NCBI GenBank assembly: GCA_025965275.1
Contig: JAOPXG010000264.1
Coordinates: forward strand, 1 to 34,585
Length of the DNA: 34,585 nucleotides
Reading direction: 5' to 3'
Source of the DNA: Nocardioides sp.
GTDB lineage: Bacteria; Actinomycetota; Actinomycetes; Propionibacteriales; Nocardioidaceae
Made by a program: the position numbers and the translations under genes. The notes below the pieces were generated by a model. It was not told the origin of the DNA, did not search any database, and saw only the letters and a list, made by a program, of their open reading frames with translations. Below, in pieces: positions 1-10,545 of this stretch. Every line of letters starts with the position of its first letter. Position 1 is the stretch's first letter.

Positions 1-1
1 C

Positions 2-2386
<2,385 letters not shown>

Positions 2387-2405
2387 CCCGGCTACCCTCG
2401 CCGTC

Positions 2406-3260
2406 ATGCCGGCCGTGATCGTCACCGACTCGACCGCCAGCCTCCCCCCGGAGGTGGCGGCCGAGCGCGGGATCGTCGTCGTACCCCTCCAGGTGGTGAT
2501 CGGCGCGACGGTGTACGACGAGGGCGCCGACGGGGCCACGCCCGACCTGGTGGCCGCGGCCCTCAAGGAGTGGAAGCCGGTCAGCACGTCGCGTCCCGGC
2601 CCGGCCGCGCTGCTCGAGGTCTACGAGAAGGCGGCGCGCGACGGCGCCACCGAGATCGTGTCGGTCCACCTCTCCGGCGACATGAGCGGCACCTTCGAGT
2701 CCGCGCAGGTCGCGGCCCGCGACGCGTCGATCCGGGTGATCCCGGTCGACACCCGCCAGGTCGGAGTGGCGACGGGGTACGCCGCGCTGTCGGCCGCCGA
2801 CGTCCTCGACGCGGGCGGGTCCGCCGATGACGCGGCCGAGGCCGCGCGGGATCGGGCGGCGAGCGCGTCGTCGCTGTTCTACGTCGACACCCTCGAGTAC
2901 CTCCGTCGCGGCGGCCGGATCGGTGCCGCCGCAGCGCTGCTCGGCGGTGCGCTGTCGGTGAAGCCGTTGCTCCAGATCGAGGACGGGAAGGTCGCCTCGC
3001 TGGAACGGGTGCGGACGTCGTCGCGCGCACTGAGCCGGCTCGAGGAGCTGGCCGTCCAGGCCGCGGGGGAGGCGCCGGCCGATGTCTGCGTCGCCCACCT
3101 CGCCAACCCCGAGCGCGCCGGACAGCTCACCGAGAAGCTGGCGCAGCGACTCGAGGCCAACCTCGAAGGTCGCGACGTCTGGTGCGGCGAGCTCGGCGCG
3201 GTCCTCGGCGCCCACGTCGGGCCCGGCATGATCGCCGTCTGCGTGGCGCCGCGGCTCTAG
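2406..3260 (+). CDS. DegV family (fatty-acid-binding fold) protein
   Basis: MPAVIVTDSTASLPPEVAAERGIVVVPLQVVIG... and LEYLRRGGRIG motif typical of DegV. Confidence 0.95.
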   Translation: MPAVIVTDSTASLPPEVAAERGIVVVPLQVVIGATVYDEGADGATPDLVAAALKEWKPVSTSRPGPAALLEVYEKAARDGATEIVSVHLSGDMSGTFESAQVAARDASIRVIPVDTRQVGVATGYAALSAADVLDAGGSADDAAEAARDRAASASSLFYVDTLEYLRRGGRIGAAAALLGGALSVKPLLQIEDGKVASLERVRTSSRALSRLEELAVQAAGEAPADVCVAHLANPERAGQLTEKLAQRLEANLEGRDVWCGELGAVLGAHVGPGMIAVCVAPRL

Positions 3261-3278
3261 CCTCGATGTACCGGCGGC

Positions 3279-4040
3279 TCAGCGGCCCAGCCAACGCGGG
3301 GTGCGCTTCTCCGCGAAGGCCGTTGCACCCTCGGTGGCGTCGTGCGAGCCCATGATCTCGGCGACCTTCTCCCGCTGCGGCTCCCAGGTCGTCGCGCCGG
3401 TCCACCCGCTCGCGGTCGCCATGATCCACTTGCTGGTGCGCACGGCGAGCGGTCCGTTGGCGGCGACGGCCCCCGCGAGCGACAGCGCCTCGGTCAGCGC
3501 CTGGCCAGGCTCGACGAGACGGTTGACCATCCCGAAGGAATGCGCCCGCTCGGCGCCGATCGGCTCGCCGGTCAGCGCCAGCTCCATCGCCACCTGGTAG
3601 GGCAGTGCGAGCGGCAGCCGGCTGAGACCCCCGGCGGCGGCGACCAGGCCGCGCTTCACCTCCGGGATCCCGAACTGGGCGTCCCGGGCCGCGACGAGCA
3701 GGTCGCACGCGAGGGCGATCTCGCACCCACCGGCGAGGGCCCAGCCCTCCACCGCGGCGATCACCGGCTTCTCGGGCGGGCGCTCCGTGATGCCCCCGAA
3801 GCCCCGGTCGGTCGCCACGCGCTCGCCGCGCGCGAACGCCTCGAGGTCCATGCCGGAGCTGAACGTGCCGCCCGCGCCGGTCAGGACGGCGACCGAGAGG
3901 CCGTCGTCCGCGTCGAGGTCGTCCAGGGCTGCTGCGATCGCTGAGGCGAGGGCCTGGTCGATGGCGTTGCGCACGTGCGGGCGAGACATCGTCAGGACCA
4001 GGATCCGATCCCGACGCTCGATCTCGAGTACGCCGTCCAT
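3279..4040 (-). CDS. Enoyl-CoA hydratase/isomerase (crotonase) family protein
   Basis: MDGVLEIERRDRILVLTMSRPHVRNAID..., GGTFSSGMDLEAF oxyanion-hole region, GWALAGGCEIALACDLLVAA. Confidence 0.95.
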   Translation of the reverse strand: MDGVLEIERRDRILVLTMSRPHVRNAIDQALASAIAAALDDLDADDGLSVAVLTGAGGTFSSGMDLEAFARGERVATDRGFGGITERPPEKPVIAAVEGWALAGGCEIALACDLLVAARDAQFGIPEVKRGLVAAAGGLSRLPLALPYQVAMELALTGEPIGAERAHSFGMVNRLVEPGQALTEALSLAGAVAANGPLAVRTSKWIMATASGWTGATTWEPQREKVAEIMGSHDATEGATAFAEKRTPRWLGR

Positions 4041-4053
4041 CGCGTCACTCCTT

Positions 4054-4069
4054 CCGACTCGCGAGTCGG
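4054..4069. promoter_or_regulatory. Putative TetR operator 1 (perfect 16-bp palindrome CCGACTCGCGAGTCGG) upstream of crotonase
   Basis: Perfect inverted repeat just upstream of the crotonase start; shares CCGAC-N6-GTCGG with three other sites in the window. Confidence 0.7.
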
Positions 4070-4187
4070 TTGAACCTAGCAGGGCCCGTCCGGCCTGCCG
4101 GGACTGATTGACCAGCCGCCAGAACTTTCAGCCTTCATCGGTAGTCAAATCCGCCCCGAATGTGGCAGCCTTCACTCGATCGCCGAA

Positions 4188-4203
4188 CCGACTCATCGGT
4201 CGG
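4188..4203. promoter_or_regulatory. Putative TetR operator 2 (CCGACTCATCGGTCGG) upstream of the E1alpha operon
   Basis: CCGAC-N6-GTCGG preceded by AA, same arms and spacing as sites 1, 3 and 4; lies 17 bp before the GTG at 4221. Confidence 0.7.
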
Positions 4204-4220
4204 GTCACAGGAGGAGAGTC

Positions 4221-5189
4221 GTGACTTCAACGCACGTGCCCGACCAGCGGACACGCCACGAGCATCTGATCGAGATCTACCGCAAGGTGGTCACGGTCAG
4301 GTTCGCCGAGCTGCGCATCCGCGGCCACGTCGAGGCCGAGGGCTTCGGCGGCTTCTGGCACCCGGGGATCGGGCAGGAGGGCCTGCAGGTCGGGGCGATC
4401 GCCGCGATGCAGCCCGCCGACTACCTCTACTACGCGCACCGCGGCTTGGGCTACGCCTACGCCAAGGGCATGGACCTCACGGCGCTCTTCGGCGACCTCC
4501 TCGGCCGCGCCGTCGGCAGCACCGGCGGCAAGGGCGGCGGCACCGTCCACTTCGCCAGCGCCGAGCACGGCGTGCTCGGCCAGGGCGGCACCCTGGGCTC
4601 CAACTTCGTGCTCGGCGCCGGCACGGCGCTTGCCTCGCAGCTCCTCGGTGACGGTCGGGTGACGGTCGTGTTCTTCGGTGACGGCGCCGCAGCGCGCGGC
4701 ACCTGGCACGAGGCCGCCATCCAGGCCTCGGTGTGGAAGCTGCCCGTCGTCTGGGTGTGCGAGAACAACGGGTGGGCGCTGTCGGCCCGCTTCGAGGACC
4801 AGAGTCCGACCCCGAACGTCGCCGACCGGGCGCCGGCGTACGGCATGCCGGGCGTGATCGTCGACGGCCAGGACGCGATGGCGGTCATGGACGTGACCGC
4901 CCAGGCGATCGACCGGGCCCGGCGCGGTGAGGGCCCGACCCTGATCGAGGCCAAGACGCTTCGCATCCGCGGCCACTACGAGGGCGACCGGCAGCCCTAC
5001 CGCCAGGACCAGGTCCAGGGCGACGAGATCCCGAACGACCCGGTGCACCGGCTCGGCGAGCACATCGCCGTCGAGGAACGACGGGCGATCGACGCCGAGG
5101 CGCGCCGGACCGTCGAGGAGGCGTTCGACGCCGCCCTGGCGGCACCCCGGCCGGACCGATCCGTGATCTTCGAGGACGTGTGGGCATGA
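4221..5189 (+). CDS. Thiamine-diphosphate-dependent dehydrogenase E1 component, alpha subunit (pyruvate/acetoin/2-oxoacid type)
   Basis: GTG start with GGAGGAG upstream; ThDP motif VVFFGDGAAARGTWHEA...VCENNGWALS; GSTGGKGGGTVHF. Confidence 0.93.
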   Translation: MTSTHVPDQRTRHEHLIEIYRKVVTVRFAELRIRGHVEAEGFGGFWHPGIGQEGLQVGAIAAMQPADYLYYAHRGLGYAYAKGMDLTALFGDLLGRAVGSTGGKGGGTVHFASAEHGVLGQGGTLGSNFVLGAGTALASQLLGDGRVTVVFFGDGAAARGTWHEAAIQASVWKLPVVWVCENNGWALSARFEDQSPTPNVADRAPAYGMPGVIVDGQDAMAVMDVTAQAIDRARRGEGPTLIEAKTLRIRGHYEGDRQPYRQDQVQGDEIPNDPVHRLGEHIAVEERRAIDAEARRTVEEAFDAALAAPRPDRSVIFEDVWA

Positions 5190-6196
5190 CGACGACACAG
5201 GCACCGCCGGCGACCGACCGGGTGACGAGCTACTCGCGCGCCATCAACGAGGCGCTGGCCGAGGAGATGCGTCGCGACGAGCGGGTCTTCATGATGGGCC
5301 AGGACATCGGCACCCTGGGTGGGGTCTTCGGGCTGACCCGCGGGCTGCAGGAGGAGTTCGGCCCGGTGCGGGTCCGCGACACCGCCATCAACGAGACGTT
5401 CATCGTGGGCGGCGCAGCCGGCGCCGCGCTGGGCGGCACCATCCCGGTCGTCGAGCTCCAGTTCGCCGACTTCCTGTTCACCGCGGCCGACGAGGTGTTC
5501 CACAAGCTCGCGAAGTGGCGCTACATGCACGGCGGTCAGTTCACGATGCCGGTCGTGGTGCGGCTGCCCAGCGGAGTGGTGGGCGGCGCCGGTGCCGAGC
5601 ACTCGCAGAGTCTCGAGACCATCGCCATGCACGTGCCCGGTCTCAAGGTGGCCGTCCCGGCGACCCCTGCGGACGCCAAGGGTCTGCTCAAGTCGGCGAT
5701 CCGCGACCCCAACCCGGTGCTCTTCTTCGAGCACAAGGGGCTCTACCGGATCAAGGGTCCCGTCCCGGAGTCGTCGGACGTGCTGGTGCCCTTCGGGTCC
5801 GCGCGGGTCGCCCGGTCCGGCACCAACCTGACCGTGGTCGCCACCGGCCTGATGCTCGGCCGTGCCCTGGAGGCCGCCGAGCAGCTGGCTCCCCGCGGCA
5901 TCGACATGGAGGTCATCGACCCGCGCACCCTGGTGCCCCTCGACATCGACACCATCGTCGCATCGGTCGAGAAGACGCACCGGCTGATGGTCGTCCACGA
6001 GGCTTCGCGGACAGCCGGCTTCGGTGCCGAGATCGCGACGCAGGTGCAGGAGCGGGCGTTCTTCTCCCTCGATGCACCGGTCTGGCGCGTCTGCGGCACG
6101 GACACCCCGCTGCCCCAGGACCCCGACCTCGAGCAGGCGTGCATCCCCTCGACCGACGACATCGTCACCGCGGCGCTCGCGCTCGCGGCCGTGTAG
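5186..6196 (+). CDS. Dehydrogenase E1 component, beta subunit (transketolase-like)
   Basis: ATGA overlap with E1alpha; YSRAINEALAEEMRRDERVFMMGQDIG; FGPVRVRDTAINE; C-terminal transketolase domain. Confidence 0.94.
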   Translation: MTTTQAPPATDRVTSYSRAINEALAEEMRRDERVFMMGQDIGTLGGVFGLTRGLQEEFGPVRVRDTAINETFIVGGAAGAALGGTIPVVELQFADFLFTAADEVFHKLAKWRYMHGGQFTMPVVVRLPSGVVGGAGAEHSQSLETIAMHVPGLKVAVPATPADAKGLLKSAIRDPNPVLFFEHKGLYRIKGPVPESSDVLVPFGSARVARSGTNLTVVATGLMLGRALEAAEQLAPRGIDMEVIDPRTLVPLDIDTIVASVEKTHRLMVVHEASRTAGFGAEIATQVQERAFFSLDAPVWRVCGTDTPLPQDPDLEQACIPSTDDIVTAALALAAV

Positions 6197-6204
6197 GAGC
6201 TGGC

Positions 6205-7947
6205 GTGGCAGAGGTGATGATGCCCCGGCTGGGCGTCTCCGTGACCGAGGGCACCCTCACGACCTGGCTGAAGGCCGTCGGCGACACCGTCGAGGTGGGT
6301 GAGCCGATCTGCGAGGTGGCGACCGACAAGGTCGACACCGAGATCGAGAGCACCGTCGCCGGGATCCTGGCCGAGCAGCGGTACGCCGAGGGCGAGGTCG
6401 TGCCCGTGGGCGAGCCCCTCGCGGTGGTGACGGTCGCCGGCGAGGCGTCGGCGCCGCCGCCGGCCCCGGCCCCGCCTCCGGTGCCCGTCGAGCCGCCCGC
6501 TCCGGTGGCCGTCGGGGAGCCCGACGTGGTGCCTGACGTGACCGCCGAGGTGCCGGCCGCCGGCAGTGGGCTGGTGCTGATGCCGCGGCTCGGGGTCTCG
6601 GTGACCGAAGGCACGGTCTCCACCTGGCTGAAGGCCGTCGGCGACGCCGTCGAGGTGGGGGAGCCGATCTGCGAGGTGGCGACCGACAAGGTCGACACCG
6701 AGATCGAGAGCACCGTCGCCGGGATCCTGGCCGAGCAGCGGTACGCCGAGGGCGACGTCGTGCCCGTGGGCGAACCCCTCGCGGTGGTCACGCCCGACGG
6801 TGTGGTTGCTGCCGCGGCGCCGGCGGCCCCACCTGTCCCGTCCTCGGTCGACCCCGAGCCGTACGCAGCGCGGGCGACCTCGACCGAACCGCTCCCGACC
6901 GAGCCGGGCGCGCCGGCCGAGCTGCGTCCCGGGCCCTTCGACCACACCGCCGCCGTGGCGCGGCTGCACGCCGGCATCGCCCGTTCGGGCCGCCCGGCGG
7001 TCTCGCCGGCTGCGCGGCGCCTCGCCGCCGACCTGGGCGTCGACCTCACGGGTGTGACCGGCACCGGCGGCGGCGGCCACGTCACCCGGGCCGACGTGCA
7101 GCAGCGGGCCACCGACTGGCCCGGTTCCCCGAATCCCCCCGCGACCCCGCGACCGGCGGCCGCACCCGCCCCGGCACCGGCCCCGCCATCCGCCCCGGTG
7201 GTGGCGCCCGGAGGACTGCCCCCGGGCTACGAGGACGTCCCGTTCGAGGAGATCGCGACCAGCCGGATCCGACGGGTCACCGCCGAGCACATGAGCCGGT
7301 CGCGGCGCACCGCCGCGCACATGACGACCGAGGTCGACGTCGACCTCGGGACGCTCACCGACGTCCGGGCCCGGATGAACGCCCGGCGCCAGGCGGACGG
7401 GCAGCCCAAGCTGTCGTTCCTGCCGTTCGTCGCCCGGGCCGCGTGCGCCGCCCTGCTCGAGCACCGCGACCTCAACGCGACGTTCGAGACCGAGCGTCTC
7501 CTGCGCTGGGGCGAGGTCAACCTCGGTATCGCCGTCGACACCCCGCGCGGGCTGATGGTCCCCGTCGTCCGCTCCGCCGAACGACTCACCGTCGAGTCGC
7601 TGGCGAGCAGCATCGTCGCCGCGGCGGAGCGGGTCCGCACCGGTCGGATGGAGGCCGACGACTTCCGCGCCGGCACCTTCACGATCAGCAACCCCGGCTC
7701 CGTCGGCGCGGTCTCGGCGCCGGCGATCATCAACCAGCCGCAGGTTGCCATCCTCGGGATGCCGACGATCGTGCGACGTCCGTGGGTCGTCCGTCTGTCC
7801 GACGGGCAGGAGACCATCGCGATCCGGCCGATCGTCCGGCTCGCCCTCACCTTCGACCACCGAGCCGTCGACGGCGCCGACGCGACCCGCTGCCTGGTCG
7901 ACATCGGCCGACGCCTCGAGGCGTGGGGAGCCGATGACTATCGGTGA
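6205..7947 (+). CDS. Dihydrolipoamide acyltransferase (E2) with two lipoyl domains, E3-binding domain and catalytic domain
   Basis: GTG start (MAEVMMPRLGVSVTEG); two ATDKVDTEIES lipoylation motifs; peripheral subunit-binding segment SPAARRLAADLGVDL; catalytic DHRAVDGADA. Confidence 0.94.
   Translation: MAEVMMPRLGVSVTEGTLTTWLKAVGDTVEVGEPICEVATDKVDTEIESTVAGILAEQRYAEGEVVPVGEPLAVVTVAGEASAPPPAPAPPPVPVEPPAPVAVGEPDVVPDVTAEVPAAGSGLVLMPRLGVSVTEGTVSTWLKAVGDAVEVGEPICEVATDKVDTEIESTVAGILAEQRYAEGDVVPVGEPLAVVTPDGVVAAAAPAAPPVPSSVDPEPYAARATSTEPLPTEPGAPAELRPGPFDHTAAVARLHAGIARSGRPAVSPAARRLAADLGVDLTGVTGTGGGGHVTRADVQQRATDWPGSPNPPATPRPAAAPAPAPAPPSAPVVAPGGLPPGYEDVPFEEIATSRIRRVTAEHMSRSRRTAAHMTTEVDVDLGTLTDVRARMNARRQADGQPKLSFLPFVARAACAALLEHRDLNATFETERLLRWGEVNLGIAVDTPRGLMVPVVRSAERLTVESLASSIVAAAERVRTGRMEADDFRAGTFTISNPGSVGAVSAPAIINQPQVAILGMPTIVRRPWVVRLSDGQETIAIRPIVRLALTFDHRAVDGADATRCLVDIGRRLEAWGADDYR
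6301..6395 (+). repeat. Intragenic direct repeat, copy 1 (first lipoyl domain)
   Basis: Identical by eye to 6661-6755 over 95 bp; offset exactly 360 bp (120 codons). Confidence 0.9.
6661..6755 (+). repeat. Intragenic direct repeat, copy 2 (second lipoyl domain)
   Basis: Identical by eye to 6301-6395. Confidence 0.9.
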
Positions 7948-9001
7948 ACGGGTCCTGGGCGTCACCCTGCCGTTCGACGACGTGCCGCTCCACGCCCACC
8001 GGCCGCTGCTGCGTGCCCTGGTCGCCGGCGGCTACGACGAGATCTGGACCGGCGAGGTAGCCGGGACCGACGGCTTCGGGCCGCTGCTGCTCTTCCGCGG
8101 CTGGGAGGAGGGCATCACCGTCTCCTGCGCGGCGGCGAGCGTGTTCACCCGCGGTCCGGCCGTGCTCGCGATGACCGCCGCGACCCTGGCCGAGGCCGCC
8201 CCCGGCCGCTGCCGGTTCGGGATCGGTGCCGGGTCGCCGGTCCTCGCCGAGACCTGGAACGGCGTGCCGTTCGAGCGGCCCTACCAGCGGGTGGTCGACA
8301 CCGTCCGCTTCCTGCGCCGGACGCTGGCAGGGGAGAAGGCGGAGGACCTGCCGACCGTGCACGGCGCCGGCTTCAAGCTGGCCCGGCCGGTCGAGGTGCC
8401 GCCCCGCCTGCTGGTGGCTGTGGCGGGGCCGCGGATGCAGGACTTCGCCGCGGCGGAGGCCGACACGATGGCGCTGAACTTCCTGTCGGCCGCCGACGTC
8501 GCGACGATCCGGGCGCGCACCGCCGGCATCGCCCGGGTCGTGCCCACGCCCCTCGAGACCGCCGTCCGGGTCTTCCTGGTGCCGGGGGAGGGGCCCGCCG
8601 CGGAAGCGGTAGCCCGGCGCTTCCTGGCCGGATACCTGACGGTGCCGACGTACGCCGCCTTCCAGAACTGGCTCGGGCGCGAGGAGGTCCTGGCACCGAT
8701 GAACGCAGCGTGGCAGGCCGGTGACCGCCGTGCCGCGATGGCGGCCGTGCCCGACGAGGTGCTGCACGAACTCGTCGTCTTCGGCACGCCCGCCGAGTGC
8801 GCGCGCTCGGTCGACCTCTACCTCGACGCGGGCGCCGACGTGGTGACGCTGGCCCTGCTCCCCGACGCCGACGGGGTCGACCCGATGGCCCGGGTGGAGT
8901 TCCTCACCCAGCTGGCGGCGGAGCGAGGCCGGGCTCAGGCCTCAGGAGGCGTCGCCCGGCCGAAGGGGACGGTCCCGAGCTCGTCGGTGCCGAGCCCGTA
9001 G
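7934..9001 (+). CDS. LLM-class flavin-dependent oxidoreductase (luciferase-like, probably F420 or FMN)
   Basis: ATG at 7934 overlaps the E2 end; MTIGERVLGVTLPFDDVPLHAHRPLLRALVAGGYDEIWTGEV; RCRFGIGAGSPVLAETWNGVPFERPYQRV typical of LLM proteins. Confidence 0.88.
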   Translation: MTIGERVLGVTLPFDDVPLHAHRPLLRALVAGGYDEIWTGEVAGTDGFGPLLLFRGWEEGITVSCAAASVFTRGPAVLAMTAATLAEAAPGRCRFGIGAGSPVLAETWNGVPFERPYQRVVDTVRFLRRTLAGEKAEDLPTVHGAGFKLARPVEVPPRLLVAVAGPRMQDFAAAEADTMALNFLSAADVATIRARTAGIARVVPTPLETAVRVFLVPGEGPAAEAVARRFLAGYLTVPTYAAFQNWLGREEVLAPMNAAWQAGDRRAAMAAVPDEVLHELVVFGTPAECARSVDLYLDAGADVVTLALLPDADGVDPMARVEFLTQLAAERGRAQASGGVARPKGTVPSSSVPSP

Positions 9002-9588
9002 ATCAGGTAGTTCCAGAACTGGTAGGCGATCTCGCGCGACCGCAGCGCTCCTCCGGGGCGGTACCACTGGTAGGCCCAGTTGCACATCCCGAACGTCGCG
9101 AGCGTGGCGAGGTGCGCGTCGGTCTGGCGCAGCACCCCCATCGCCATGCCCTCGGCGATGAGGTCCTCGACGATCTTCTCGTAGTGGTCGCGCTTGATCC
9201 GGATCGGCCCGCGCGCCTCCGAAGGGAGCTCACGGTGGTGCTCGAAGAACACCCGCACGTGACCGCGGTGGGTCTCCATCAGCTCGAGGATGTCGGCCAT
9301 CGCCTCGAGCAGCAGCTGCTCGGGCCGCAGGCCGGTGCCGGCACGGGCCTCGTGCCGGCTGATGAGCAGGTCGATGAACTCCTCGTGGATCGCGTGGAGG
9401 ATGTCGTCCTTGCTCGGGAAGTAGTGGTACAGCGTCGGCTTCGCGACACCGACCTCACGCGCGATGTCGTCCATCGTGGTGTTGGAGTAGCCACTCTGGT
9501 CGAACAGGCCGGCAGCCAGGGAGATGATCTGCTGCCGTCGTTCCGCGGGGGACATGCGGCGTCGAGCCGCCCGCTCAGCTGTCTTCAC
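8935..9588 (-). CDS. TetR family transcriptional regulator (alternative start at 9627)
   Basis: HTH MSPAERRQQIISLAAGLFDQSGYSNTTMDDIAREVGVAKPTLYHYFPSKDDIL; GTG at 9588 (VKTAERAARRR) or upstream ATG at 9627. Confidence 0.93.
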   Translation of the reverse strand: MKTAERAARRRMSPAERRQQIISLAAGLFDQSGYSNTTMDDIAREVGVAKPTLYHYFPSKDDILHAIHEEFIDLLISRHEARAGTGLRPEQLLLEAMADILELMETHRGHVRVFFEHHRELPSEARGPIRIKRDHYEKIVEDLIAEGMAMGVLRQTDAHLATLATFGMCNWAYQWYRPGGALRSREIAYQFWNYLIYGLGTDELGTVPFGRATPPEA

Positions 9589-9650
9589 GCAGGATCCCTT
9601 CCTTCCATGCCGCAGCGTACGCGGCAACGGTGCCGTGGTGGTGCCGATTC

Positions 9651-9670
9651 AACCGACCAGCGGGTCGGTT
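9651..9670. promoter_or_regulatory. Putative TetR operator 3 (AACCGACCAGCGGGTCGGTT), likely autoregulatory
   Basis: 8-bp perfect arms AACCGACC/GGTCGGTT with 4-bp spacer, upstream of the tetR gene; matches the other sites. Confidence 0.78.
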
Positions 9671-9676
9671 CCGTCG

Positions 9677-9693
9677 AACGAACTGCGTTCGTT
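9677..9693. repeat. Second inverted repeat AACGAAC-TGC-GTTCGTT in the tetR/operon intergenic region
   Basis: Perfect 7-bp arms around a 3-bp spacer, read directly. Confidence 0.5.
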
Positions 9694-9807
9694 GGCGGCG
9701 ACCGAGCACATGGGCGCCTGGAGTCGGATACATCGTCGCCTGCGCGCCGCTGAGCGTCAAGCGGGCGCTCAGCAGGGAAATTCGTGAACGCGATCACGCC
9801 GAACTGC

Positions 9808-9836
9808 TTGACAGTGTGACCGCGGTTACTTAGGTT
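9808..9836 (+). promoter_or_regulatory. Putative housekeeping-sigma promoter TTGACA-N17-TAGGTT for the 16-gene operon
   Basis: TTGACA 9808-9813, 17-bp spacer, TAGGTT 9831-9836, about 50 bp before the start codon at 9885. Confidence 0.7.
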
Positions 9837-9846
9837 CCTCGGTACC

Positions 9847-9866
9847 AACCGACCGACGAGTCGGGT
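9847..9866. promoter_or_regulatory. Putative TetR operator 4 (AACCGACCGACGAGTCGGGT)
   Basis: Matches operators 1-3; sits just downstream of the putative -10, at or after the expected transcription start. Confidence 0.75.
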
Positions 9867-9884
9867 GGCTACAGGAGGAAGTTC

Positions 9885-10475
9885 ATGGTCGACCGACCTG
9901 ACGTGTCGCTCGGGATCCGCCGTACGGCGTCCGGGGTCGTGCTCGTCGACCGGTCCTGTGACGACTGCGCTTCCTGCGCCGCCGGCGCGACCCTGTGGTG
10001 CGCCCGCCCCGATCCCGAGGGGCGGGACCTGACGGCGGTTTTCGCAGTCGAGCGGGCCGACGTCCTGGTCACCGCGCTCACCGCAGCGGCGGCTCTCGCC
10101 GAGGCCCCCGCGACCTCGACGGTCCTGGTGGTCGGCGACGAGGACGGTCCGCTGGCGACTCTCGTGCGGGCGCTCGTGCCGACGCGGGTCCTGGTGAGCC
10201 CAGACCCTTTCGATGCCACCACCAAGGCGGCGCTGGGCGACCTGGAGCCGTCCGGGCGCGCCCCGGTCGTCGTTGCCGGGGCGGACGCGCGGGCCGCGGT
10301 CAAGGCGGTCCGGCGCGGCGGACACGTGTGCGTCGGGCTCCCGGACGCGCGGATGCCCAGCGTCACCGAGCTCGTGCAGCGCGAGGTGACGCTCGTCGGC
10401 CCCCGGGACGTCGCCGGCACGGTCCGGCGCCTCGGTGAGCCGGCCTGGGCGGCAGCGGTCTCGGCAGCGGCCTGA
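9885..10475 (+). CDS. Short MDR/zinc alcohol dehydrogenase-like protein lacking a catalytic domain
   Basis: CDDCASCAAGATLWC = C-x2-C-x2-C-x7-C, the structural-zinc spacing of MDR alcohol dehydrogenases, followed by a Rossmann-like VLVVGDEDGPLA...VKAVRRGGHVCVGLP segment; no GHE catalytic-zinc motif; 196 aa. Confidence 0.6.
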   Translation: MVDRPDVSLGIRRTASGVVLVDRSCDDCASCAAGATLWCARPDPEGRDLTAVFAVERADVLVTALTAAAALAEAPATSTVLVVGDEDGPLATLVRALVPTRVLVSPDPFDATTKAALGDLEPSGRAPVVVAGADARAAVKAVRRGGHVCVGLPDARMPSVTELVQREVTLVGPRDVAGTVRRLGEPAWAAAVSAAA

Positions 10476-10545
10476 GCCACCGAACCCCGGGCGTCGCCGA
10501 CGCCACCTGACTTCGACTGATCACCAACCAAGGAGGAACAACAGC

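Noticed and set aside
5743-7965. 740-aa minus-strand ORF
   Set aside because: Shadow frame opposite E1beta/E2; internal repeats simply mirror the duplicated lipoyl domains.
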